From JAPOXR01 sp965221815 (GTDB lineage: Bacteria; Pseudomonadota; Alphaproteobacteria; Rhodobacterales; Rhodobacteraceae), in the NCBI GenBank assembly GCA_965221815.1, contig OZ244915.1, positions 2,232,001-2,296,000 of the forward strand: DNA of 64,000 nt, given 5' to 3'. A model generated the notes under the pieces. The model saw nothing but the letters and a program-made list of their open reading frames with translations, was not told the origin of the DNA and made no database searches. Within the stretch, counting starts at the first letter, position 1, and every line of letters starts with the position of its first letter. The translations under genes were made by a program, and so were the position numbers. This document shows positions 27,218 through 36,307 of this stretch, in pieces.

Positions 27218-27958
27218 TCATTGTGCCGTGATCATCGTTTCAGGAAATTCAATATTGGATGTCACCACCTGAACATCATCCTCATCGTCAAGCATTTCCA
27301 AGAGCCTGAGTACCTTGCTCGCATCATCCTCATTCAATTGAGACACCGTCTTGGGACGCCAGATCATGCGCGCTGAGACAGGTTCGCCGATCTCGGATTC
27401 GAGTGAGGCTGTGACCGACGCCAATTCCTTTTCGGCCGTGTAGACGATATGCGCGTCATCGGAGGATTCAATGTCGTCCGCCCCTGCGTCAACAGCAACA
27501 TCAAACAGTTTATCAGAATCGATTGCATCAGGTGAGAAGGTGATCTCCCCACAGCGATCAAACAAAAAACTGACTGCGCCTGTCTCTGCGAGATTACCGC
27601 CGCATCGCGAGAAAATCGCACGCACAGTCGAAGCGGTCCGATTCTTGTTGTCCGTCATGGTTTCAACAATGACGGCAACCCCGGAAGGCCCGTAACCCTC
27701 GTAACGCATCTCGATCAATTGATCGGCATCAGGGCCCGCGGCCTTGGAGATCGCCCGCTCAATGACATCTTTCGGCACGGAATTGGCTTTCGCCTCGCGT
27801 ACAGCAAGACGCAGTCGTGGATTCTTGTCAGGATCGGAATCACCAAGCTTGGCTGCAACAGTGACTTCACGCGCCAGTTTGGCAAATCGTTTCGATCGGG
27901 CCGCGTCCTGCCGCCCTTTCCTATGTTGTATATTTGCCCATTTTGAATGGCCCGCCAT
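27218..27958 (-). CDS. yebC: YebC/PmpR-family protein
   Basis: The 246-residue protein begins with the invariant MAGHSKWANIQHRKGRQDA and contains KANSVPKDVIERAISKA near residue 60 and YEGYGPSGVAVIVETMTDN near 85, the family signatures. YebC-family proteins were named as DNA-binding regulators, and more recent work links them to relieving ribosome stalling, together with or in parallel to EF-P. An efp gene lies 2 kb away. ATG at 27958 is the family start; ATG-ATC upstream is an extension. Confidence 0.95.
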   Translation of the reverse strand: MAGHSKWANIQHRKGRQDAARSKRFAKLAREVTVAAKLGDSDPDKNPRLRLAVREAKANSVPKDVIERAISKAAGPDADQLIEMRYEGYGPSGVAVIVETMTDNKNRTASTVRAIFSRCGGNLAETGAVSFLFDRCGEITFSPDAIDSDKLFDVAVDAGADDIESSDDAHIVYTAEKELASVTASLESEIGEPVSARMIWRPKTVSQLNEDDASKVLRLLEMLDDEDDVQVVTSNIEFPETMITAQ

Positions 27959-28200
27959 GATCACTCCTGTGCATACCTTGACTGATTCAGGTCAACGGGT
28001 TTCGATTCACATGCGCCCATCACCGCAATCGACCCAATCTGTTCAACTTCGCCGCAATATTCAACCCATATCCGATTGGTACCGAGCAAATTGCCCTGCT
28101 TCTTCTACGGGATCAAAAGACTGCTGTCCCGGAGATGCAAATTGCGGCATGTTTCATTATAGTCGTCCAATCCGACAAGAAGAAATGCGAACCTGTCAAT

Positions 28201-28956
28201 ATGAATGCAACTGACCAGGCACGTCGAGTCATACGGGTCTCGGGGACTGATTCCCGTGACTTTCTGCAAAATCTTGTGACCAACGATATCAACAGGATCT
28301 CTGAGGGATTACTCTACGCTGCGCTGTTGACGCCGCAGGGAAAATACCTGTTCGATTTTTTTCTGAAAGCTGATGCGAACGATATCCTGATCGATATTGG
28401 CGCGGAATTTGCCGACGGTCTGATGCAAAGGCTGAAGCTGTACCGGCTCCGCGCTCAAGTCAAACTGGCGATAACTGATATGTCAGTCACGCGCGGAATC
28501 GGTACACAACCGCCCGATTCCTTGCCCGACCCGCGTTGCCCTGAACTGGGCTGGCGACACTATGGCAAGTCCGGACCGCCGATGCCGCAGAAGGTCGACT
28601 GGGAGGCATTGCGGATCAAACACTGTGTCCCTGAATCCGGGATTGAGTTGATCTCGGGTGAGAGCTTTATTCTGGAAGTCGGCTTCGAAAGACTACATGG
28701 CGTGGATTTTCGCAAAGGCTGTTATGTGGGTCAAGAGGTTACGGCAAGAATGAAACATAAGACCACTCTGCGGAAAGAACTGCGGACAGTCCTGATCGAA
28801 GGTTCGGCACCGGTGGGGACAACCATTACCGCAGAGGGCAGGAATGTTGGAACCCTGTTCAGTCAGGTCGGCGGTCAGGCACTTGCATTGTTGCGGCTGA
28901 ACCGCATTTCGGATCGACCCATGAAAGCCGCCGCCGCCAGAATCATTCTCACCTGA
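28201..28956 (+). CDS. ygfZ: YgfZ/GcvT-like iron-sulfur cluster assembly factor
   Basis: The 251-residue folate-binding protein has the family signature KGCYVGQEVTARM near residue 180, whose cysteine is essential in YgfZ. The early LQNLVTNDINRI and AALLTPQGKYLFDFF blocks are also conserved. It helps repair or assemble Fe-S clusters in certain enzymes. The ATG at 28201 gives the usual N-terminus. Its stop is 6 bp before that of the convergent IMPase-like gene. Confidence 0.9.
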   Translation: MNATDQARRVIRVSGTDSRDFLQNLVTNDINRISEGLLYAALLTPQGKYLFDFFLKADANDILIDIGAEFADGLMQRLKLYRLRAQVKLAITDMSVTRGIGTQPPDSLPDPRCPELGWRHYGKSGPPMPQKVDWEALRIKHCVPESGIELISGESFILEVGFERLHGVDFRKGCYVGQEVTARMKHKTTLRKELRTVLIEGSAPVGTTITAEGRNVGTLFSQVGGQALALLRLNRISDRPMKAAAARIILT

Positions 28957-28962
28957 ATCAAC

Positions 28963-29754
28963 TCAGTCTGCATCGCCGCGTACCAACGCGGCGAAAGACC
29001 GAAATCCATCGCTGCCAGCGGCCACCAATCCGGAATTTTCCTTGCGATCGAGATTTTCAACCAATCCTCCGGCCTCCGCAAGAAGCAAGGTAGCGGCAGG
29101 GAGCGAGGCAGGGTTGGTGATATGCGACCAATATCCATCGAGCCGACCACAACTGACATGGACCAGGTCCTGCGATATCGAGCCGAAGGATCGGCATTGG
29201 ATGCCACTGGACATGACCCGGCGTAACAATGTGTCATGATCGCAATCCATCTCGAATTGTTGGCGTGACACCTCTTCACGCCCCACAACAAATTTGGCGA
29301 TCTGCGATTTCCTCGACACACGAATGCGCCCGTTATTCAACCTGCTTCCAATTCCCGTCTCTGCGGTGAACATTTCATTTTCCAAAGGATTGAATATGGC
29401 CGCCAATACCGGTTTGTCCTTATGAAGTAGGGAGGCCGTCATCACCCAATGCGGTATTCCTTGTGAATAATTCACGAACCCATCGACAGCATTGACGATC
29501 CAGTCGCGCGTCGGGTCTGAACCATCAATCGCGCCGAGTGTCGGACTGTGAAAACTGTAGTGCGGTCGCGCTGCAAGCAGTTCTTCGTGCAGGATCGACT
29601 CAGCGCGCTGCAAAGCCTGGTTGGCGAATTGCTCACTTCCCTTGACCGATGGTAGCAACAGACGAACTTCCAGAAAGTCCCGAACTAGCAATCGACTCGC
29701 TTTGCGCAACGCCCTGACAGCCAGATTGAGATTCGGATCATGTGTCGTCATCAA
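28963..29754 (-). CDS. SuhB/IMPase-family protein with altered metal-binding residues
   Basis: The 263 residues follow the inositol monophosphatase fold, but key positions differ. The DPxDGT metal motif is replaced by NAVDGF near residue 88. The preceding Glu-Glu region reads SPTLGAIDGSD without the expected glutamate. The late WDxAxG motif is replaced by SHITNPASLPAATLLLAEAG. So the phosphatase is probably inactive. The frame is intact and the family's place beside efp is kept, suggesting a conserved non-catalytic role; SuhB acts in transcription complexes in other bacteria. That role is inference. Confidence 0.75.
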   Translation of the reverse strand: MMTTHDPNLNLAVRALRKASRLLVRDFLEVRLLLPSVKGSEQFANQALQRAESILHEELLAARPHYSFHSPTLGAIDGSDPTRDWIVNAVDGFVNYSQGIPHWVMTASLLHKDKPVLAAIFNPLENEMFTAETGIGSRLNNGRIRVSRKSQIAKFVVGREEVSRQQFEMDCDHDTLLRRVMSSGIQCRSFGSISQDLVHVSCGRLDGYWSHITNPASLPAATLLLAEAGGLVENLDRKENSGLVAAGSDGFRSFAALVRGDAD

Positions 29755-29992
29755 AAAACCTCGCGGAGCATCCCGGCAACCAGACGGGCACAGACATCGA
29801 CCTCATTCAATCTCCGCCATTGATGACCACGGAGTTGAGTCACTTCGCGCGCGAGTTGCATCTCCATCGACAATCAGGACCTGTCATTCCGGGTGGACAT
29901 CAAATCGCACCGGATCCATGGGATGATGTCATGCGGAAAAATGGTCACTCGACCTGCCCGGCGTTCCAGACTGTGCACACGAAATCGCGCTG

Positions 29993-30556
29993 CTATACCC
30001 GCTCAGAATATTCTCCGGTTTCCGTATTGACCATCACCTCGTCACCAACATTGATGAAAGGCGGTACATGGATACGGACACCGTTATCCAATAAGGCCGG
30101 CTTAAAACTGTTGGCAGCGGTCTGACCGGCAACCACCGGTTCGGTTTCTTCGACACGGCAAGCCACTTTCTGCGGAAGGGTCAGGCTGAGGGCCTCGTCC
30201 CCATAAAATTCGACAGTGACAGTCATGCCTTCCTTGAGGAACGGCATTCGGTCCTGCAACAGATCAGCCTTGAGATACACCTGATCGAAGTCCCTATTGT
30301 CCATGAAAACGAGAAAATCACCATCGGTATAGAGATACTGCTGTTCTTTCTGTTCGAGCCGAACACGCTCGACGCGGTCGGCCGAGCGAAAACGCTCATT
30401 CAACTTGGAACCGTTGCGAAGATTGCGAAGTTCAACCTGGGCAAAGGCTCCGCCCTTGCCGGGTTTGACATGTTCGACCTTCACGACTGTCCACAATCCG
30501 TCATTATGTTCAACGACAAATCCGTTTCTCAGTTCGTTTCCGTTTATCTTGACCAT
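29993..30556 (-). CDS. efp: Elongation factor P
   Basis: The 187-residue length and three beta-barrel domains fit EF-P. The N-terminal MVKINGNELRNGFVVEHNDG and the loop VKPGKGGAFAQVELRNL (modified-lysine position in PGKGG, near residue 32) are clear, as is the C-terminal RIHVPPFINVGDEVMVNTET signature. EF-P relieves ribosome stalling at proline runs. ATG at 30556 is the family start; the frame extends upstream to 30598. Two proteins here carry poly-proline leaders encoded by C tracts, which EF-P would help translate; that link is inference. Confidence 0.96.
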   Translation of the reverse strand: MVKINGNELRNGFVVEHNDGLWTVVKVEHVKPGKGGAFAQVELRNLRNGSKLNERFRSADRVERVRLEQKEQQYLYTDGDFLVFMDNRDFDQVYLKADLLQDRMPFLKEGMTVTVEFYGDEALSLTLPQKVACRVEETEPVVAGQTAANSFKPALLDNGVRIHVPPFINVGDEVMVNTETGEYSERV

Positions 30557-30746
30557 ATCATTACACAGTTGCAGATTTTCCTTGACCTCTTCAATCAAAA
30601 TAAGGTAGGAATTCCAAGCTTATTGACCATGCGGAAACAGATAATTTTTCCCTGAGGTTAGGCTTCCGGGTGACCAAGACAATGGCTGGTGCTGGATACT
30701 TTGAAGGACGTATGGAGCCGTTTGGCCTTAATTTGAGATGGAGAAG

Positions 30747-31058
30747 ATGGCAGATTACGACGATACAGCATTCAATCATGAGCAGGGTTCACGCGCACGG
30801 AAACTTTTTGCTGCGGTTGTGCTGGCGGCGTTGGATGATGCCATTGTCGATCATCGAAAATATGGCAATGGTCCCGAAGTTATACAACGATGGGCGCGAT
30901 CACGAGACGGGAGGGAAGTTCTGACTTGTGCGGGAGTCGACCCCAACGAACGTGTGGTGAACGGTCTGATGGAATTCGTGAACCGCGGTGTCAGGACATC
31001 CGTCGCCTTGTCACGCGAGGAGAGTGAGCGGCGTAGCCAGCGATCGCGCGCCGCGTAG
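30747..31058 (+). CDS. DUF6280-like small protein
   Basis: About 103 residues with HEQGSRARKLFAAVVLAALD, KYGNGPEVIQRWARSRDGRE and VLTCAGVDPNERVVNGLMEF. This highly conserved block is familiar from short proteins of Rhodobacterales and relatives; its function is unknown. It is soluble, with mixed charge. ATG at 30747 follows GGAG closely; ATG at 30738 is possible. It supports the taxonomic placement. Confidence 0.7.
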   Translation: MADYDDTAFNHEQGSRARKLFAAVVLAALDDAIVDHRKYGNGPEVIQRWARSRDGREVLTCAGVDPNERVVNGLMEFVNRGVRTSVALSREESERRSQRSRAA

Positions 31059-31163
31059 ATCCATGAGCCAAAACCTGGTTATTCGTGTCCACCACAGTCA
31101 GTGTCACAGCCCATTGATCGCGAAGATTTGAGACGCATCAAACACGATTTCAGAAAAGCGCAT

Positions 31164-31940
31164 TCATTCCTCTTCGACCCTTTGGTCTGTACCGGTCAGT
31201 CTTTCTATACTCACCACACCGACCCTGGCTTTTGCCGCAGCCGTCTTCAATTTGTATAGATTTCCATCGGTATCTCGCTGATAAACCATGTTGACGACAG
31301 GGTTTTCGTCTGCAAACTCATTATCCTCAAAGCCCTGATGAAGAAAATACCGCCCGGTGCAAGACAGCTGGAGTTCGGTCTCAAGGCCTGGCTCGAAGAC
31401 AAACGAGTAGAAACGCTTGCCATCAAAAATATCATAACTTCCCACACAGATCTTGCTTCTCTCGGCCGGTATGAATGTCAGAAAGAGTATCGTAAGAGGG
31501 TCTATGGCATTCGACAGTTCATCCGAGGACAGGTCAACCGCCGTTTCGTCCGGTGGATCGGTGACGGCTGACTCAACCCGCCCATCAGCAAAATTGACCG
31601 CGTAGTTCGTGGTCTTGCCGCCCCGATAAAGCTCGCCCCGATAACGATACGGCAAGAGTTGGTCGCTACCGACCCAACCCCGCACCTTGCCACGGACTTT
31701 TATGTCTGTGAACCAGGAAAGGACTCCGGTGGCGACAACAACAGCTGATGCTGCATATGAATTCCCGTCGGTTCGCCCGGCAATAACAAACTCGCCAACC
31801 GGGAACCCACGCACATTGACCTTGTAGTTGGAACTGTACTCCTGAATATCCGCGGCGGCAGTTGGTGTCATTCCAGTGCCAAAACATGACAAGGTCGCAA
31901 TCGATGCTGCGACCATAGTCAATCGAAGAGTAAACTTCAT
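31164..31940 (-). CDS. DUF3108-like exported protein
   Basis: The 258-residue protein has a signal peptide (MKFTLRLTMVAASIATLSCF, with possible cleavage after ATAAA). It has a beta-rich body with YKVNVRGFPVGEFVIAGRTD and SWFTDIKVRGKVRGW near the N-terminus and DPLTILFLTFIPAERSKICV in the middle. This pattern fits DUF3108 periplasmic proteins, of unknown function. It is divergent from meaB, with a 95-bp gap that should hold both promoters. Confidence 0.72.
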   Translation of the reverse strand: MKFTLRLTMVAASIATLSCFGTGMTPTAAADIQEYSSNYKVNVRGFPVGEFVIAGRTDGNSYAASAVVVATGVLSWFTDIKVRGKVRGWVGSDQLLPYRYRGELYRGGKTTNYAVNFADGRVESAVTDPPDETAVDLSSDELSNAIDPLTILFLTFIPAERSKICVGSYDIFDGKRFYSFVFEPGLETELQLSCTGRYFLHQGFEDNEFADENPVVNMVYQRDTDGNLYKLKTAAAKARVGVVSIERLTGTDQRVEEE

Positions 31941-32035
31941 GAAGGTCCCGAAAAACTGAATGTTGATTCGATAAGCGTGATGTATAATTACAGGTCAGAT
32001 GACAACACAATAATTCAGCCAGCCAGGAACAGGTG

Positions 32036-33055
32036 ATGCACGATTGCTTTGAAACTGCCCGAGAGGTCAGGAGTGGCAACAGGCGTGCTCTGTCTCGTGC
32101 GATTACCCTCGCTGAAAGCTCCCACCCGGCAAAACGGGCGCAAGGCGAGAGAATTATCGACGCCCTTGCGCAGAGCGGCATCCGCGAATCCTTGCGTATT
32201 GGCCTCACCGGCCCCCCTGGCGTCGGCAAGTCGAGCTTGCTCAACAGGCTGGGCTCAGAACTCACCAATCAAGGAAAACGTGTTGCTGTCCTTGCCATTG
32301 ATCCATCATCACCGCGGACCGGAGGATCAATCCTTGGAGACAAAACCCGTATGGACTCGCTGATCCAGAGCGATCTGGCCTTTATTCGCCCCTCGCCCGC
32401 GGCGGGTGCACTTGGCGGCGTCGCCGAGTCGACTCGCGAAGTCACGTTTCTCTGCGAACAGGCTGGATTCGACATGATCTTTGTCGAGACAACCGGGGTG
32501 GGGCAATCGGAGGTTGAAGTTGCTGAACTCACCGATATCTTCGTACTGTTGGTCAGTCCGGGAAGCGGCGACGAGTTGCAGGCGGTCAAACGCGGAATCA
32601 TGGAGATTGCTGATTTGATCGCCATCACCAAATCTGATGGTGATTTGCGCCAGGCAGCTGAACGCACCTGTGCTGCGTATCATGGCGCCCTCCGACTTTT
32701 TGGACCGCGCAAGATTGATCCTGATGGGATTCCCTGTGCGATGAATGTTTCTTCCACCGACGTCGGCTCACTGATGACCATGTGGCAGGTGATTGAAGAT
32801 CTTGCATTCTGGCGACAGGAATCCGGGAACTGGAGACAAATAAGGATTGATCAGGAACAGCGCTGGGTTCGATCACTCTTGCGCCGACAACTTCTCTCGA
32901 CACTTGAATCCTGTTCTGGCCTTGCCGGCAGCACCGTCCAATTGGAGACGGTGATCAGGAAAACAGGAACCGCATTTTCACCTGATGCCCGCGCGCATCT
33001 GCGCGCAACCGTTGCAAAGCTCAATCAGATAACCGCAACAGGAAACAATGATTAA
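32036..33055 (+). CDS. meaB: Methylmalonyl-CoA mutase-associated GTPase MeaB
   Basis: The 339-residue G3E-type GTPase has the Walker A loop GLTGPPGVGKSSLLNRLG near residue 60, switch-like DPSSPRTGGSILGDKTRM near 98, the ETTGVGQSEVEVAELTD segment near 152 and a TKSD guanine-specificity motif near 198. MeaB loads and protects cobalamin in methylmalonyl-CoA mutase. The mutase gene is 17 kb away. ATG at 32036 follows AGGAACAGG; GTG at 32033 is adjacent. Confidence 0.95.
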   Translation: MHDCFETAREVRSGNRRALSRAITLAESSHPAKRAQGERIIDALAQSGIRESLRIGLTGPPGVGKSSLLNRLGSELTNQGKRVAVLAIDPSSPRTGGSILGDKTRMDSLIQSDLAFIRPSPAAGALGGVAESTREVTFLCEQAGFDMIFVETTGVGQSEVEVAELTDIFVLLVSPGSGDELQAVKRGIMEIADLIAITKSDGDLRQAAERTCAAYHGALRLFGPRKIDPDGIPCAMNVSSTDVGSLMTMWQVIEDLAFWRQESGNWRQIRIDQEQRWVRSLLRRQLLSTLESCSGLAGSTVQLETVIRKTGTAFSPDARAHLRATVAKLNQITATGNND

Positions 33056-33427
33056 GCGAAACGCCTCGCCCGCGCGGATGCAAACCTCGCCGGAGGTCGC
33101 CAGGACCTGCCATCCGCCCCGGTTATCCGATTTTATCGGATTCGACAGCCGTGACGGATGCGCTGCGTGACCGGCAAACTGGATTGACCTGCATGATTCT
33201 CGACGAAGTCATCTCATGATGACTGTACCTGATCAAACACATACCGGGTTTCGCTTATTTCATGATGTCATGATAACATTTTTATCACACCCTCCCCCTC
33301 TCAGAACTGTCCGTTAACTCCGGTTGATTGTCGGTCACCGCGCCCCCGGAGGGGTTCAGGGAGCCAGAGAGCCAGAATCGCGTCCCGTGCGTTTTTCGGG
33401 GGTTTATGGTGCCTCAGCCCGTTGCGT
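33056..33427. other. Region between meaB and secreted-protein gene C
   Basis: About 370 bp without a convincing gene. A change in base composition to GC-rich, repeat-like sequence near 33290 marks the start of the island. A clear terminator for gene C was not found. Confidence 0.4.
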
Positions 33428-33943
33428 TTACCGGCATCCCGGCGACTGCATCCCCGGACTGGCATCCGCGTAGACGACATAATCATACCCCTCGCCCTTC
33501 ACGTTGGGCGCGATCCGGTACCTGTTGGGGTTGAGGGACTCCAGGAAGACGAACATTTTGTTGCAGTGGTAGAACGCGCCGTCATCGGGGATTAGTGCGG
33601 CTGGGAATCCGGCCACAAAAGTGGAGCTTGTCTTCTCCCCTTCGGGGATCGTTATCGGGACCGCTCCCCGGTTATGGCTGTGTCCGGTTCGCCCGGTGGC
33701 CGTCAGCAGCCAGGACATGCGGACGGTGATGCCGCCCTTCGGCGCAACGACTTCGGGACCGCCCTTGAGCACGGCCTCAAAAAAGGGGCCAACCTGTCCC
33801 TCTGTGTGGGTAGGTTGTAAATTCCGAAGAATATTGATCTTCACTTCCAGCGGCAGGGGGTCCTGCGCCACCACCGGCGTTGCCATCACCGTCGCCACCA
33901 GCCCGGCGGCCAGTGTCCTCATCAGTCGTTTCATCAGTCTCAT
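33428..33943 (-). CDS. Secreted protein of unknown function (gene C)
   Basis: The 171-residue product has a signal peptide (MRLMKRLMRTLAAGLVATVM, cleavage likely after VVAQ). The mature part includes PLEVKINILRNLQPTHTEGQ, GKGGPEVVAP-like beta segments and two cysteines near its end. No family is recognised. GGAGAG precedes the ATG by eight bases. The frame extends upstream through the G11 tract to TTG at 34006, but without a ribosome site there. The upstream region shares blocks and a tract-bearing promoter layout with gene A at 16695, although the proteins are not alike. Confidence 0.65.
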   Translation of the reverse strand: MRLMKRLMRTLAAGLVATVMATPVVAQDPLPLEVKINILRNLQPTHTEGQVGPFFEAVLKGGPEVVAPKGGITVRMSWLLTATGRTGHSHNRGAVPITIPEGEKTSSTFVAGFPAALIPDDGAFYHCNKMFVFLESLNPNRYRIAPNVKGEGYDYVVYADASPGMQSPGCR

Positions 33944-33975
33944 GGGATATCTCTCCAGTCTGTGTCTCCCGGGAG

Positions 33976-34006
33976 GCTTTACCCCCCCCCCCATACGGCT
34001 TGGCAA
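33976..34006 (-). promoter_or_regulatory. Candidate promoter with G11 spacer tract
   Basis: On the minus strand TTGCCA (34006-34001) and TAAAGC (33981-33976) are 19 bp apart, with an 11-base G run between them. Gene C starts 32 bp further on. The arrangement matches that of gene A. A change in run length would alter the spacer. The boxes are imperfect. Confidence 0.52.
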
Positions 34007-34232
34007 GGGGCGTGAAGGGGTTGGTTCAGGGCTGTGGGGCGGGCCCCGTGCCGCGGGGGGATCTCTTCCCCCGTCGTCCCGTCTCTGTCCCGCTGAAGTG
34101 ATCTCAAATCTGAGTCCTACCTCCCGCGCCCCGGTTTTTGGGTTTCATCGGCTTGAATCCCTTGTGCTGTGGTTGGTGGGGCCTGTCGGGAAGGGGTTGC
34201 CGGTTGACTGGGGCCGGGGAAAGGCTTAGCTT

Positions 34233-34544
34233 ATGACGATGACAGATGAGCCCAACATTCACGATCTGGCTCAACAGGTCGCCCGATTAGAAGGTGAGAT
34301 CTAAGCGCAGGAGGAACGCATGAAGACGATGACGGCGGAGAATGAGAGTGCCCTTGATCGTTTGCGGGCGGATCTGGCCACGCGGGATGTCGAGGCCGCC
34401 AAACGGGATGCGGACATGGCGGCGGACCTGGCCAAGCGGGATGTCGAAGCCGTCAAGCGCGACAAGGACAATCAGCGCTGGACGATCACTCTGGTCCTCG
34501 GCTGCACCGCCCTCGTCATCGGTGCCGTAGCGCTGTTCTCCTGA
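34233..34544 (+). pseudogene. Coiled-coil protein with C-terminal membrane anchor, in-frame stop
   Basis: From ATG at 34233 the frame reads MTMTDEPNIHDLAQQVARLE-G-E-I, then TAA, then continues in frame from 34302 (AQEERMKTMTAENESALDRL). The downstream part, from ATG at 34320, could still make 74 residues. It contains a near-repeat of about 16 residues (DLATRDVEAAKRD then DLAKRDVEAVKRD), fits a coiled coil and ends in one membrane helix (TITLVLGCTALVIGAVALFS). This resembles small tail-anchored coiled-coil proteins in general, with no set function. The stop is probably a recent nonsense change. Confidence 0.6.
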
Positions 34545-34859
34545 TCTCCCGGCCCAACCCCACGACAAACCCGATATCCGCCTGTTGTCATAGCGGGCAA
34601 CGCCGGATACGCGGGGCGGTAACGGGGTGCGTCGGGTCCTGGCCGACCCGTCCGCACCCAGCCCCGGCCGTGAGGCCATTGAAAAAAACAACCTGCCCAA
34701 CCCCCACTGTCATTTGTCACAAATAACTTCAGTGGGTGCGACTGACCGTGCCGTCGGCTGGACGTGCGGGCTTCACTCACGGTGGCGGACTCTTTCCTGT
34801 CTTGAGGGCGCGATTTTATCTCGGAACATATTCGGCAGGTCTGTCTTGCCCTCAAAATT

Positions 34860-35381
34860 CGGCTGATCCATTCCCGGCCCGCGCGCGGGGGACACGGGCG
34901 GATTGAACGCCTGTTTTGGACAGTGAATGATATGTTCTTGTCAGAGTAACCGGGATTTTTACAACAGGGGACATCCCCAACCCCTTCCTTGCTGACTGAA
35001 GACGCCTTCACCGCGCGTTTCGAAGATTTTCTGCATGAGACTTACCATCAGCGCGACCACGGAACGACCGGAGAACCGCCTGTGCAAAGATGGTCCAAGG
35101 GTAGCGCTATGTGGCGATGACCTTGGCGGCCTATGTCGGCGAACGTGTCGAGGTCCTGTTCGACCCCCGCGATCAGGTCGAAATCCGGGTTTATCACGCG
35201 GGTGAGTTTATATGCCGCGCCCTGTGTCCCGAACATGTCGATGCCCCCCGGACTGTCTGATATTGCCGCGGCCCGCAGACAGCAGAAACAGGTGCTGAAA
35301 GCCCAGATCGGGCAAGGAAAAACACCACAGAACGAGGCCCCACGCCGCACCAAATTCATACTGTATGCCAATGAAGATTGA
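34860..35381 (+). pseudogene. C-terminal fragment of a Mu/Tn552-type transposase
   Basis: In several frames the sequence recalls the end of such transposases: an IPG/RGRGRIERLF-type stretch, then LTEDAFTARFEDFLHETYHQ, then LAAYVGERVEVLFDPRDQVE, then SDIAAARRQQKQVLKAQIGQ. Frameshifts and stops separate these. The catalytic core is missing. The partner ATPase remnant follows directly. Confidence 0.6.
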
Positions 35382-36188
35382 GTTCCATGAACAGACCCGC
35401 TTTGCGCGACCAAGGCCCATGCGCGTTTTATCGGATTCGCCCAGGCCTGCGTCGATAACCGCTATATCGGTGTCTGCCATGGCCCCCTGGCGTTGGCAAC
35501 ACCCGCGCGACGCGCACCTTCGCAAAATGGCCGTGCGCGATCTTCCTCAGCGACAACATCATTGATGAGATCACATGTGATCAAGCCCACCAAACGCGGC
35601 CTGTCAGGCCATTGTCATCACAGCTTGGGTGGCCAACACATCCCAAACCATGGGGACGCAGTTGAATGGATCCATGTTCAGTTTTGGCCATGCCCGCCTG
35701 CGCAGGGCCGGTCACTTTGCCGATTCATTCATGATCCGGAATGCGACCAGGGCTGTTCCTCTGGTGATCGTCGATGAGGCGGACCGGCTCGCGCTCAAGT
35801 CCCGCGAACACCTGTGCCGCATCTATGATGAATGCGGGATCAGGCTGATATGGCTCGGCATGCCAGGCCTCGAAAAACGCCGCGCACGCTATCCGCAACT
35901 CTCTTCACGGATCGGTGGTGTCCACGGGTTCAAACCGCTGAACGACGATGGAATGCGGTTCCGGTTCTCCAACACAGGGATCCTTTTGACCTGAACTTCG
36001 ATCCCGACAGATTCCCGCATGTCGAGCCCCTGTCCCTGATCATCCGCATCACCCGCGGAAACTTCCGGCTGATCGCACGCCTCTGCGCCCAGATCCATCG
36101 TGTCATGGATGTCAACGCCGTCACCGACATCGCCAGCAACGCGGTCAAAGCCGCACGAGAAGGCCGCGTCATCGGCCCCACAGACTGA
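35370..36188 (+). pseudogene. TniB/MuB-like transposition ATPase, frameshifted
   Basis: The expected order of an AAA ATPase is seen in shifting frames: RYIGVCHGPPGVGNTRAT (Walker A, with the lysine changed to asparagine), VPLVIVDEADRLALKSREHL (Walker B), RLIWLGMPGLEKRRARYPQL, and a C-terminal GNFRLIARLCAQIHRVMDVN. This ATPase type chooses targets for Mu/Tn552-like transposases. At least two frameshifts make it non-functional. Confidence 0.68.
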
Positions 36189-36307
36189 CACATACCCATC
36201 ACAAAAACCTGACAAATCACTCTGAAATTGACAGACAGATTGACGCGCTATACTTGGCACCCTCACAGATCAAATACAACTGCCCCACACTTTGCGGGAC
36301 TCTCCTA

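Larger units (their letters stand above)
34708..36233. mobile_element. Decayed TniA/TniB-like transposon remnant
   Basis: The left boundary TGTCATTTGTCACAAATAA at 34708 and the right boundary, which reads TGTCAATTTCAG on the other strand from 36233, share the TGTCA start usual for this class. Between them are pieces of a Mu-type DDE transposase and a partner ATPase. At 1.5 kb it is far too short for intact copies of both, so an internal deletion and frameshifts have occurred. No target duplication was found. Confidence 0.55.

Noticed and set aside
34103..34125. Sequence loosely resembling a transposon end (CTCAAATCTGAGTCCTACC) upstream of gene C
   Set aside because: Alignment needs gaps, and no matching end is found on the other side of gene C.
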